DNA of 64,000 nt from Heterobilharzia americana (Eukaryota > Platyhelminthes > Trematoda > Strigeidida > Schistosomatidae), in NCBI GenBank assembly GCA_944470555.2, contig OX104134.1, positions 104,960,701-105,024,700 on the forward strand, written 5' to 3'. Of this stretch, positions 42,559 to 53,300 are shown in pieces (within the stretch, counting starts at the first letter, position 1; each line of letters begins with the position of its first letter). Below the pieces are notes generated by a model. That model ran no database searches. It was not told the origin of the DNA and saw nothing but the letters and a program-made list of their open reading frames with translations. The position numbers and the translations under genes were made by a program.

Positions 42559-42577
42559 TGGTGAGCCCGACGTGATC
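42559..42577 (+). promoter_or_regulatory. Primer-binding site of the second CsRn1-type element
   Basis: TGGTGAGCCCGACGTGATC, identical to the young element's PBS for 18 bases. It opens a local 18-bp tandem repeat. Confidence 0.7.
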
Positions 42578-42631
42578 AAATATCCTAACGTGATCAAATA
42601 TCCCGACGTGATCACATATCCCGACCAATAA
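42566..42631 (+). repeat. 18-bp tandem repeat made of the PBS core
   Basis: Units CCCGACGTGATCAAATAT (42566), CCTAACGTGATCAAATAT (42584) and CCCGACGTGATCACATAT (42602), then a partial unit from 42620. A second TTGGTGAGCC follows at 42643. The repeat multiplies the tRNA-complementary segment. Confidence 0.85.
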
Positions 42632-42722
42632 CAGGTATTGAATTGGTGAGCCTGTTCCATTTTATATTTGTATATTGTTTTCATTTCAATAACATTTACA
42701 TATCCACTTACTACACTTTCTC

Positions 42723-43465
42723 ATGTCCGACCACACTCCCAAGCTTATTCGTATTAAGCCGACTACGAATACCATCCAACTCGTGCCATATTGGTCAGAC
42801 AATGCAGAAACATGGTTTCTGCATGCCAAGGCCGATTTTCGAGAACAGGGCGTCTCAGATCCTCATTCTCGATTTCTTGCTGTCATACGTTCACTACCAC
42901 GAGAATTAAACGGGTATGTTACAGCACACATGTTTAATCCTGAAGTGAGTGATCCTTATGCACTTCTCAAGGCCGCACTGTTGAAGAAAAGCGATCTCAC
43001 AGATCGCCAACGTCAAGACGAATTGCTTCGTAACATTGAGCTAGGCAGCCACTCAGCTAATGAAGTCCTCGCACGCATGCGAGAAGTAATCGGCGCACGA
43101 ACATTCGACGATGGCCCTTTCCAATAACTATTCCTCTCAAAACTACCGCAACCGGTGCAAACCGTGTTGGTGACACTGCAGTCAGTTCCACTCGATGACC
43201 TGGCAGCCTGGGAAGATAAAGTACTGGAGATTTCCGACAGACCCGTCTCCAACGTATACTCTGTCTGCGGCAAACCGGAGAGCCAAGATTCAGAGTTGAC
43301 CAAGCTCTGCAACTCTGTTAAACAGTTGCTACGATCTCGAAGTCCTAGGTCACGTAGCACACCACAGAAACGCGTCTTAGTGCATGGCAGCAACTGGCGT
43401 GGTTGCCATAAAACTAAACCTAACAAGGAGGAAAACCCTAAATGGTGTTGGTAAGAAGATGAAGC
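42723..43465 (+). pseudogene. Gag of the second CsRn1-type element
   Basis: The first frame (42723-43127) has WSDNAETWFLHAKADF and LRNIELGSHSANEVLARMR, standard fluke Gag text. It ends after FDDGPFQ and the next block (QTVLVTLQSVPLDDLAAWEDKV, from 43155) is in another frame. The zinc-finger region at 43441-43480 begins with CW but the following codon is TAA and the histidine is lost. Confidence 0.7.
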
Positions 43466-43599
43466 CAGAAAATATCGGAAACCATGCAGTTTTGGCATTG
43501 ACACAAATTCGGGAAACGGTCACACCGGCACGTGTTCATAGCAACCGTGGCCAGTGGAAACATCCGTTTGCCCTACTTCACGGATACAAAAACGAAAGT

Positions 43600-45420
43600 T
43601 CGTTTACCTCATCGACACTGAGCAAAGGTTGACGTTCTTCTCACACCGACAAAGCAGCGTCATCATGACCCGTCCTTCAATTTCCAAGCAGCCAATGGTG
43701 AGGCAATCGCGACATTTGGGGGACGGTATGCCTACCTCAACGTAGGTTTACGCAAACCTATCCACTGGATTTTCCTCCTGGCTGACGTCTCTATGCCCCT
43801 CATTGGTATAGATTTGCTAAACCATTGCGACCTACTCGTAGATGCTCGCCGTCGACGACTGATAGATAACAACATAAAGTTATCTATTGGCGCCACCACG
43901 TATGTAGGTCAGAGTTTAGAATCAAACAGTCAGGCGACGCGTCCCGCCAAGCAGTTTTGGAGAAATATCCAGAGTTGTGACAACTGAAGTACGCTTCCGT
44001 GCACAACCAGCAATGTTATCCATCACGTCACAACCACAGGTCCACCTGTGGCATCTAAAGCACGCCTTCTGGCCCCTGATAAGCTTAAAACGGCGAGAAG
44101 CGAATTCAATCGCATGCTCGAACTGGGCATAATCAAACCATCAAGCGGTCTTTGGGCATCACCACTGCACATGGTTCCCAAAAAGGATAGCAACGACTGG
44201 CGTCCAACCGGTGATTACCGAAGGACTAACGCCAGGACGACATCAGACTGCCACCCGATACCCCACGTTTACGATTTGACTGCGACGTTATGCGGAATGA
44301 ACATTTTCTCCAAAATCGATTTGGTTAGAGCGTACAACTAGATACCTATGGCAGCAGAAGATATCGCGAAAACAGCCATCATTACTCCTTCTGGCCCGTT
44401 TGAATTCCTGCGCATGCCATTCGGTCTTCGGAATGCAGCACAAACGTTCCAACGCATTATGGATGGCGTCTTCCGTGGTTTGAGCATTGTTCATGTCTAC
44501 ATCGATGACTGTCTAATTGCGAGTCCAGGTAAGGAAACTCAACTTAAACATTTGGACCTCGCATTCCAAAGATTAAAAAACATGGCATAACAGTCAACTT
44601 ATAGAAGTGTGAAATGGGAGTTGAATCACTCAGCTTTCTTGTGCATATCATTGACAACAAAGGTATACGCCCATTGAGAGATAAAGTGGCGGCTATCACA
44701 GACTATCCAGAGCCGACCACTGTGAAACATCTCCGCACTTTCAATGGCCTGGTAAGTTATTACCGAAGGTTTATCCCCAACTGTGCCTCTGTCATGAGAC
44801 CACTAACAGATCTACTTCGAGGAACTACGAAGTTCGTGCCTCTGGGCAACGTGGCTAGATTTGCTCTTCCTAAAGTCAAGGACGCCATTTCAAACGCAAC
44901 CATGCTCATGCATCATGAACCCAATGCTCCTTTGAGTATTGCCGTTGATTCATCTGACTGAGCAGTTGGAGCAGTTTTGCAACAGTTGGCTGACAACCAG
45001 TGGCAACCATTGGCCTTTTTCTCGAGGCGGCTGCAAGACGTGGAAACAAGGAACAGTACATCTGACAGCGAACTCCTAGCTATGTGCTGTTCTGTACGCC
45101 ATTTTTGACATTCTGTGGAAGGTCGTGATTTCATTATTTTCACGGACCACAAACCGTTAACCTTTTCCCTCAGCCTGGCGTCTGACAAATACTACCCGCG
45201 TGAGTCACGGCAACTGGATTACATTTTCCAGTTCACGTCAGATGTCCGCCACATTTCTGGAGCAAGTTACTCCGTAGCTGATGCACTATCTCGAATAGCT
45301 TCGATAAATCATGTTGAGGACACTGATCTCGTTGAACTAGCTCGGCATCAAAAGGGAGACCTTGAGCTGCATCATGGGTTGTCGTCCACAACTCTCAAGC
45401 TGTGACTTCGTCCGGTTGGA
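43600..45420 (+). pseudogene. Protease, RT and RNase H of the second CsRn1-type element
   Basis: Visible blocks: LIGIDLLNHCDLLVDARRRRL (protease end, 43797), [17 protein letters not shown] and [11 protein letters not shown] (44155-44340, then TAG), FEFLRMPFGLRNAAQTFQRIM and the active site YIDDCLIAS (44400-44525), FNGLVSYYRRFIPNCA (44743), a stop within RNase H (44960), then FTDHKPLT and YSVADALSR (45131-45290). Stops or shifts lie near 43980, 44340, 44590, 44960 and 45108. Confidence 0.7.
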
Positions 45421-45510
45421 TCGGACGAGGACACAACTTTCTGTGATGTCTCTGCTAGTCAACCACGCCTAATAGTTCCGAAAAGATGTCAATGCAGCGT
45501 CTTCAACACG

Positions 45511-45891
45511 TTGCACAAACTCTCTCATCCAGGTGTACTAGCCACCATTAGGCTTATCGCACAACGCTTCTGCTGGCCTGGGATGAACGAAGACGTTAAG
45601 AAGTGGGCCAAGTTGTGCTTAGCCTGTCAAAAGTGCAAAGTCACGCGGCACACGAAAAGCCCTTTAGGCTTTTTTCTAGCCCTAGACATGCTCTTCGACC
45701 ACGTCCATACAGATATTATAGGACCCCTACCAGAATCTAATGGATTCACCTACCTTTTCACTTGTGTTGATCGTTTCACACGATGGCCAGAAGCAGTACC
45801 TGTTAAGGATATCACTGCTGAAACAGTAGCTAGTGTTTTCGTGGAAAGATGGATCGCGAACTTCGGATGTCCATCTTATGCCACAACCGAC
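45511..45891 (+). pseudogene. Integrase N-terminal part of the second CsRn1-type element
   Basis: Zinc-binding HHCC text (HKLSHPGVLATIRL and CLACQKCK) and the first catalytic aspartate in HTDIIGPLP are intact. The frame runs into the N gap right at the second aspartate (TTD), so the rest is unseen. Confidence 0.75.
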
Positions 45892-46391
45892 NNNNNNNNN
45901 NNNNNNNNNNNNNNNNNNNNNNNNNNNNNNNNNNNNNNNNNNNNNNNNNNNNNNNNNNNNNNNNNNNNNNNNNNNNNNNNNNNNNNNNNNNNNNNNNNNN
46001 NNNNNNNNNNNNNNNNNNNNNNNNNNNNNNNNNNNNNNNNNNNNNNNNNNNNNNNNNNNNNNNNNNNNNNNNNNNNNNNNNNNNNNNNNNNNNNNNNNNN
46101 NNNNNNNNNNNNNNNNNNNNNNNNNNNNNNNNNNNNNNNNNNNNNNNNNNNNNNNNNNNNNNNNNNNNNNNNNNNNNNNNNNNNNNNNNNNNNNNNNNNN
46201 NNNNNNNNNNNNNNNNNNNNNNNNNNNNNNNNNNNNNNNNNNNNNNNNNNNNNNNNNNNNNNNNNNNNNNNNNNNNNNNNNNNNNNNNNNNNNNNNNNNN
46301 NNNNNNNNNNNNNNNNNNNNNNNNNNNNNNNNNNNNNNNNNNNNNNNNNNNNNNNNNNNNNNNNNNNNNNNNNNNNNNNNNNNNNNNNNNN
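45892..46391. other. Assembly gap (500 N)
   Basis: Exactly 500 undefined bases within the integrase region. The round number suggests a placeholder, so the true size is unknown. The gap falls inside a repeat, as expected for collapsed repeat assembly. Confidence 0.95.
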
Positions 46392-46499
46392 ACGCCCTTT
46401 TAGGTCTTCTATTTTTTATTTGTTCCAAACCCCTGTAAAACTGTTGTCGACTACCTTCGACTCCCGAATGGTGTGCCTTAACTCAGCTCCATCTAGCTA

Positions 46500-46660
46500 G
46501 CTTCGAATCACCAGCTAGTAAATTTAACATTAGGTATGCCATACAGTGAAGCAACCTAGTTTCGACATGATTACTCAGTTGTTCTGATGCTGACTACATT
46601 TTCACAATACATAAATCAGATTTTAAACAGAAGGCGAATAATTTAAGAGGTAAACTTGCA
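46500..46660. other. No recognised feature
   Basis: AT-rich sequence between the gap flank and the next SINE. Nothing identified. Confidence 0.35.
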
Positions 46661-47060
46661 TTGATTTTGGTGACCAGCAGAGGAATTCAGAGTGCTAGCT
46701 TTGTCCTGTTTGGGACCTGTCAGCTGGATGTACTTGCACCCAGTGAATGATATTGTTCCCATTGAGCGGTATCGTGCCACACTAGCTTAGTGGGTAACGC
46801 TCTGGCGTTTGAAGCGAAGGGCTCGAGCCTCAGTGGGAACAACATCACTCACTGGGGGTGCGGGTGCATCCAGCTTACGAGTCCTAAGTAGGACGGGACG
46901 CGCGTCCTGGATTCCACTACTAGTCACCAAGATCAGTATAATATTATGAATGTCCGGCAGTATTGAGGCATCCACATATGAGGCCCATCTGCCAACAGAG
47001 GTCAAGCAATTCAACCCTGTATAGCAACAGGAAATTACAAGTATCACTACAACAGGTAGA
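46660..47060. mobile_element. Type-1 SINE with inverted hammerhead units
   Basis: A minus-strand relic (core complement CCTGTCAG at 46716-46723) is followed by a clear tRNA-like part (box A TAGCTTAGTGGGTA at 46788, box B GGCTCGAGCCT at about 46820) and a plus-strand hammerhead relic with CTTACGAG and GGGAC. Both cores are mutated, though the GTC site remains. The tail at 46960-47060 is a second shared family segment. Confidence 0.75.
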
Positions 47061-47168
47061 CACAATTTCTAGTTAGTAGTAAGTCAGGCAATATCGTATA
47101 GATTCTCATTGTTGTAAAACAAGTCTTTATTCATTTGCCTTTATTCTGAATATTCTCTCCTTTTATAG

Positions 47169-47333
47169 ATGCATTCACCATCTTTTGCCGATAAGAAATG
47201 GTTATTTATTGTAACAGGGGACCATGGAATGAGCGATCAAGGAAGTCATGGTGGCTCAACAATAGGCGAAAAAACCACTGGTCTTTTTATGCTTGGATCT
47301 AACTGGAACAATACTGACCAACCTTCAACTAAG
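47169..47333 (+). CDS. PIGG: PIGG-like exon with GDHGM metal site
   Basis: 55 codons, phase 0 at both ends. WLFIVTGDHGMSDQGSHGG supplies Asp and His metal ligands. The exon happens to begin with ATG, but homologues have several hundred residues before this point, so this is not the protein start. Acceptor TCCTTTTATAG, donor GTATTC. Confidence 0.85.
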
Positions 47334-50300
47334 GTATTCTAAAAAAATTAATTTACTATAAAATATGTTTATTGTGTTTTATTTTACGGTACTCAAAACA
47401 TAAAGTAATCAAAGAGATCTGCAAAAATTGATTTTTAGCTACATACAGTGCTCAAACTATCAGTTAGTGACTTCACATATTTCTAATATCTTTTGGTTTA
47501 GCGATAGTAAGTTTTCTTCCAACCTGTATATTCACTTCAGTCGGCATTTCAGGTTTAAGTTGGTTACGCCTAGGTATACCAAATACGTGTTTATCACAAC
47601 TTATGTGATATAATTTCTCTTTTTATTCATATAACTAATAATCTTTACGTAAATAATTATGACTAGTTACAGTATTGTTCTTTGATTGATTCTATGCGAT
47701 GCAAATATGCTTCAAAGACACGTGTGATCTTCTGGAAGTTTTCCTCCAGATGGTATATTTTCGCACGTATGCAACAGAACTGATCGTCATACTATACTGT
47801 ATACTCATCCCTCAGTCGAACATTGCATATTTTTGACTTCATATATAGCGTAGGTGACCAAATGTTAATTAAAGTTTTTGTATACATGCTTACATTGATG
47901 ATGATGTAAAGCAGATAGACAAAATCAACATGGAACGTTGCAAAGAAGTGCCCAGCAGTATCCGAAGAGCAAGTGAGTAGAAAAAGAATGATATCGAAGT
48001 GAATGAAGATGTATCGAAGAAAAAAGAATTTAAAAATCAGTGCTATTGTGACCGATTTTCAGTCATATCATTAAGAGTCCTCAACTATTGGTTCCTGTTG
48101 TCTCAGGAACCCCATCCACATGGCTCAAACTGACAATCAGGAACTTCGTTGACTGGTACCAAGTATTGATCTGATCACCCTAAGTCTTCTTCCAACCTAA
48201 TCCCACTTCGCTTAGGATTGCGCTTTAATGTAGGCGAAGTCTCGGCATACACAGTATTTGTGCAAGTCACCTCAGTCGATGAAGGCCTACAGCGTCGTCG
48301 ACTTACTTGCCTTCCTTGATCAGTAACCTTCACCTAACCTCGACATTGTTCACACGGTGGTTTCACCGTACATGAACACTGCTGCGAAGACACCTATGTT
48401 CGAAAGCCTTTAGTCTCTTCATATTATTATTATTATTATCTACCTATAACGCCCATTTCTTACAACTGTGTAGCAAGACAGGACGGACTACACCACAGTT
48501 TACTCGTCCTTTAATCGGTAGTCGGATATTTTGCTTGTGCCAGAAATGATACAAGTTGGCAAATGCCAAATAGGCCTTCGGAATCCGAACCGAAGTTTTG
48601 TTACTAACCAACTCGTTTGCGCTGCTGCGACTACCCAAGTAGATAAAGTGGTTGACGCATTCCATCTCTCCACTTCCTGTCCTTAAACAAGGAGTTGGTG
48701 AGGAATGGTCCTGAAGCACCATCTTGAATTTGACAGGAGTAAAAAGCATGTCAATCAAACTTACTCAAATTTCTGTTCAAGGCGATCAAAAGACCTTGTG
48801 TTTTTGCCATGACCGGTTGTACGATCTAACACTCTACGAGCGATACCAGCTTACTATACTACGAACAATACGAACTTAACGCGCAGCAAATCGACTCTAA
48901 CGTAAATCAGGACATCAACCACCACCACCACAAAAATACCACCAACGCGCGAAGACACGAAGACAAGATGGAACGTTGACAGAGCTTTTACTGTCTCAAC
49001 AACAACAGTCAATAAAGGTGTAAAACTTGGGTGCTGTGGTAGAATTTAATTCCATATTAGATCTGTTCATTTGATTTATAACACACAGTTATTTATTATG
49101 ATTTATTTAAGAAGTAGTATTCATCATGGACTGACATCAGTTGGGGAAACATTGGAAATCTGGGAGCACTGGACGGCTGTTTCGTCCTAGTATGGGACTC
49201 CTCAGCAGTACGCACCCACGACCCGGCCAGGGATCGAACTCAGGACCTTTAGGTTTCACGGCGAACGCGTTGACCATTCAGCAACTGGGTCGGTTTCCAG
49301 TGGTTCGCAATTTCCAACTGCTGTCAGTTCACGATATAGCGCGACTATCACCCAAGGTCTTCAGTTAGCATCCACTTCACTTCCGACTGGTTGACCCCGC
49401 AGGTGACGACTTCTCATTAGAGCTTCCTGATATCTATCTAGAAGCAAGTCACTAATGAGCACTATACAGTAATGTGTTTTTGAGATGGATGGGGATTTTT
49501 TAATTTAGAAGCAGTATTCATCACGGACTGACTGCTGAGGAGTCCCATACTAGGACGAAACAGCTGTCCAGTGCTCCCAGATTTTCAATGGTTCCCAACT
49601 GATGTCAGTCCATGATGAATACTACTTCTAAATTATAAAATCCCCATTCATCTCAAAAATATATTATTTATTTGTCCTAGTTCCTAGTGGAATATAGGGC
49701 TTCAGTAGCACGTCTCCATTTCACTCTGTCCTCTCCAGTCTTTTGAACCTGGCTCCATGACTGCCCAGAAGTTTTCATTTCTTCCTCACACGATCTCCCC
49801 CATGTCACCCTCGCCTCGGATGCCCAGCTCGTCGTTTCCCCTTTGGGTTCCACTCGGGGACCTGGCCTGGCTCATGATGTCCCTGATTGGTCTTCTCAGT
49901 GTATGTCCAATCCAATCCATCTCTACTTTCTTCTGCATATTTGTTGAGTGATAGGCTCTTGGTTGGTTCGTTGCCTGGCCAGAGTTCCTTGTTGCTTATT
50001 CTTTCCAGCCATCTGATCTTCAGTATCGAGTGGGCGTAGGCGCTAGTTGTTGATGAATGTTTGTATTTTGTTGGAAATGCCTTTCCGTAACGCACCAAGT
50101 CTCTGAACCATATAGAAGGACTGAGATGACATTAGTGTTGAAGATCCAGATCTGGTTCACGCTTTACGCTGAGTGCAGAATATCTCCACGTTGGTTTCAG
50201 ATTAATGAACGCCTGTCTTTCTGTCTTCCCGATCCTGGCTTTGACATCCTCATCTGTGCCGCCTGTAGTTGAAACGATGCTGCCTTGCCTAGGTGGTAGG

Positions 50301-53300
50301 TGAGCGAGACTACTTCCTTTAGGTTTCTCCCATTAATGGTGATTCGTGCTTGTTGGTGACGCTGTTGTTGGTTGGGTATCATCATCACCTCCCTCTTCTC
50401 TACGTTCACTTGAAGTCCCATCTTCACTGCCTGTTCTGTCAACTTGTTGGTTTTCACCTGTAGATCTTCAAGTTTGTGTGACATTAGACATAAGTCATCG
50501 GCGAAATCCAAATCTTCTGGGTTCTTTTCATCGGTCTAGCCAGCGTATGCCCATCTTCTCGCTCCTCACTGTTTGCTTCATGATCCAGTCGACCACAATC
50601 ATTAAGATCATCGGTGATAGTATGTAGCCTTGTCTTACTCATACAACACGCAGTGATATAATTTATTTACTTGATGATGTTTCGAGCATAAATTACTGCT
50701 CAAGTTGATTCAAGATGTAAAAGATTTAATAAAAGGTTGGTATTCGTCATGTACTGACGTCAGTTAGAGGAATGTCTGAAACCTAAGAGCATTGGACAGC
50801 TGTTTCATCATCTCAGTAGTCCACACCCATGACCTTGCCTCCCAGGGATCGAACCCAAGACCTTCAGGTTCCGTCGTCAGTACGTTATCATTGGGCCACT
50901 GGGCCGGAATCCAGTGGTCTATATTTCCAACTCCTGTCCGATCACGACATAGCGCAACAATCACCCAATATCATCGTTAAGCATTTGTCCTCATATCCAC
51001 CAGGTTTGCCTTACTGTTCACGACTTCTCATTGGAACTTCAGGAGTCACCTCTCGAAGCTAGTCACCAATGAGCACTAGATTAATTCAATTTGAGGGTTT
51101 GTGGGGATTTAGAGATTTTTTCAAGTTGGTATTCATCATAGACTGACATCAATTAGAGGGATGTTGGAAATCTAGGAGTACTGGACAGCTGTTTTGTCTT
51201 AGTATGAGACTCCTCAGCAGTGTGCGCCCATAACCTCGCTAGGTACAGAAGTTGAGAGTTTTGACCATTGGATTCCGACCCAATGATGACTTGCTGGCGA
51301 CCGGACCTGAAGGTCTTGAGTTCGATCCCTTGAAGGTGGTGTCATTGTTGCGCACTGCTGGGGAGTTTCATCCTAGGACGAAGCAGCTATCCAGTGCTCC
51401 CAGGTTTCCTATGTTCCTTCTACTAATGTCAGTCCATCAATAAATCCCCAAAAATCCCTAAGCTGAATAACAATAAGGAACTAATTAGAATACATGACCT
51501 AAATTGCCGAATTGTTTATTGTTAAAAGTTAGACAGGAAGTGAATGCATCTGTAGCAATTGAGATGACGTTGAAGCATGATACTTACGACTTTTATGTCA
51601 TGTTATCTACTGTGCAATAAAGCACATCCAGAATGTATGGAATTCTTGTGCATACCTGGACCAACAGTTGCCAGAATAAGTTGGCAACTCTTCAAAAGTC
51701 GGAATTTAAATAACAAAAATGCTAAGCTGCTTACTACAGCCTACAAATATAACCGTGTATAAAGAGAACAATCGCTTCAATCTGGGCTTCAAAGAGATAT
51801 GGGGAGATAGACATTCAATTATTCTATTGTTAATATATATCCATAATGTTAAACTGCAGTCACCTGGATCCTGAAAAAAAAAATGAAAACTACCTTGTTT
51901 TTTTTATTTTTACGCCATGATGTACTCACAGATGTATTAAGTTAATTTCCACTTTATAATTTCAATCAGTCGACAGGTAGAGGCTTGGAGATTCACAGAG
52001 AATAATGTAAAGTCTCTTGAATTTCCGTAAGTAACCATAAAATTGTGAGCAGACAGCAAACAAAACAGGATAAAGTAATAAAATTTGTAGCCAACCATAA
52101 AAACAAGAGAATGTTAAGCCTAGCACATTAGTGTTATCGTCCAACATGCGACATTTAACATTATCAGAAAAAAAAGAGGGAGTAAACAGAAATAGAATAA
52201 TGTTAAAAAGTAAACAAAAAGGAAATGACGAACAAGTCAATCCTGTTAAAATATTTAGTTTTAAAGTCAGTGAAGAATAAATATATCTGTGATACAGCGA
52301 CGGATTTTGAGATGCCAATCCTTGATTCTTAGTATCTTGAGGACTCCAACCAAGCATAAGGTCCACGTTACCTTACAGGACTCAAGACAACGGACAGTAA
52401 TAGTTTACAAGATCTCAGCAAATCTAACAGATCAAACTTTACATAAATACTTATTTTTGCTCAATCTCCACTTTTATGTATAAAACGTCATTGGTAAACA
52501 CATTATGAGTCTATAAAAAGATATTCGAAGGAATGAAAATTTTTCTCTTCAATAACTTCTTCATATGCATATTGTGTAATTTTGCGTCAACAACAGCAAA
52601 ATTTCCTATGTAACACACTATAAGGTGAAAACGAATCATGTTCACTTTGATGATGAAGGTTATATAAGTAAAGCTTATCATAAGTAGACGGGGAAATGCA
52701 ATATGATGGAGTGTGAATGTAAAATTGGATCAATTAACAAAGACAGTTTAATTTGGAGGTCTATAGGGATTTACTTATTGATTTCGGATTGATATTCATC
52801 ATGGACTGACATCAATCGGAGAAATATTGAAAACCTCAGAGCACTGGACACCTGTCTCGTCCCAGCATGGGACTCCTCAGCAGTTCACACTCTGGGATCG
52901 AACTCAGTACTTTAAAGTTTCGCGGTCAGTAGATTACCATTAGGCGGCTGAGTCGGCATTCAATGATCTACATTCCCCACTCCTGTCAGTTCATGATATA
53001 TGAGTAGTTTAATTAAAAAATAGGTGGGTGTGCATGAAAGCAAGATCTGATGAAGAGAGATAGATAATTTGAGGAATACTAACTTGGTAAAATGTTACTC
53101 ATGTTATGGAACAAAAGTAAGCTATGGGAATGTAATGAAATTATTTCAGCTTGTAGGTATGAAGAGATATCTACAGTGTAGAAGTGGTAAATTAGTTTAC
53201 ATGGGGCAGGATGCAAAGTACTTTATGAATTCTGGTTGGAAACAAGGTAGTTGTAGCCCCAGCGCCTGCTTTTTCGAAACACTTAACTTGAGTTATATCA

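Larger units (their letters stand above)
42345..46500 (+). mobile_element. Second CsRn1-type Gypsy element, degraded and cut by the N gap
   Basis: A PBS like that of the young element lies at 42559. Gag (42723-43450), protease (43600-43960), RT (44048-44590), RNase H (44900-45300) and integrase (45511-45891) follow in order. There are several frameshifts and stops, so it is older than the 34351 copy and belongs to a different subfamily (protein text about half different by eye). The 500-N gap removes the integrase core. The upstream LTR probably lies within about 42345-42556 (TATA-like GGGTATATAAC at 42484), but its borders are not fixed and the 3' LTR is not seen. Confidence 0.75.
49105..49640. 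mobile_element. Type-2 SINE, inverted pair with two hammerhead motifs
   Basis: A full minus-strand unit (49105-49480) is followed by a plus-strand partial unit (49495-49640) that lacks its tRNA-like part. The tRNA-like part of the first unit is the complement of 49215-49290. Both units have complete hammerhead core consensus. Confidence 0.8.

Noticed and set aside
45727..46438. Long frames spanning the gap on both strands
   Set aside because: They are made mostly of undefined bases.
46785..46850. tRNA gene candidate with good box A and box B
   Set aside because: No complete cloverleaf or acceptor stem; the same block recurs with a hammerhead and a shared tail, so it is a SINE head.
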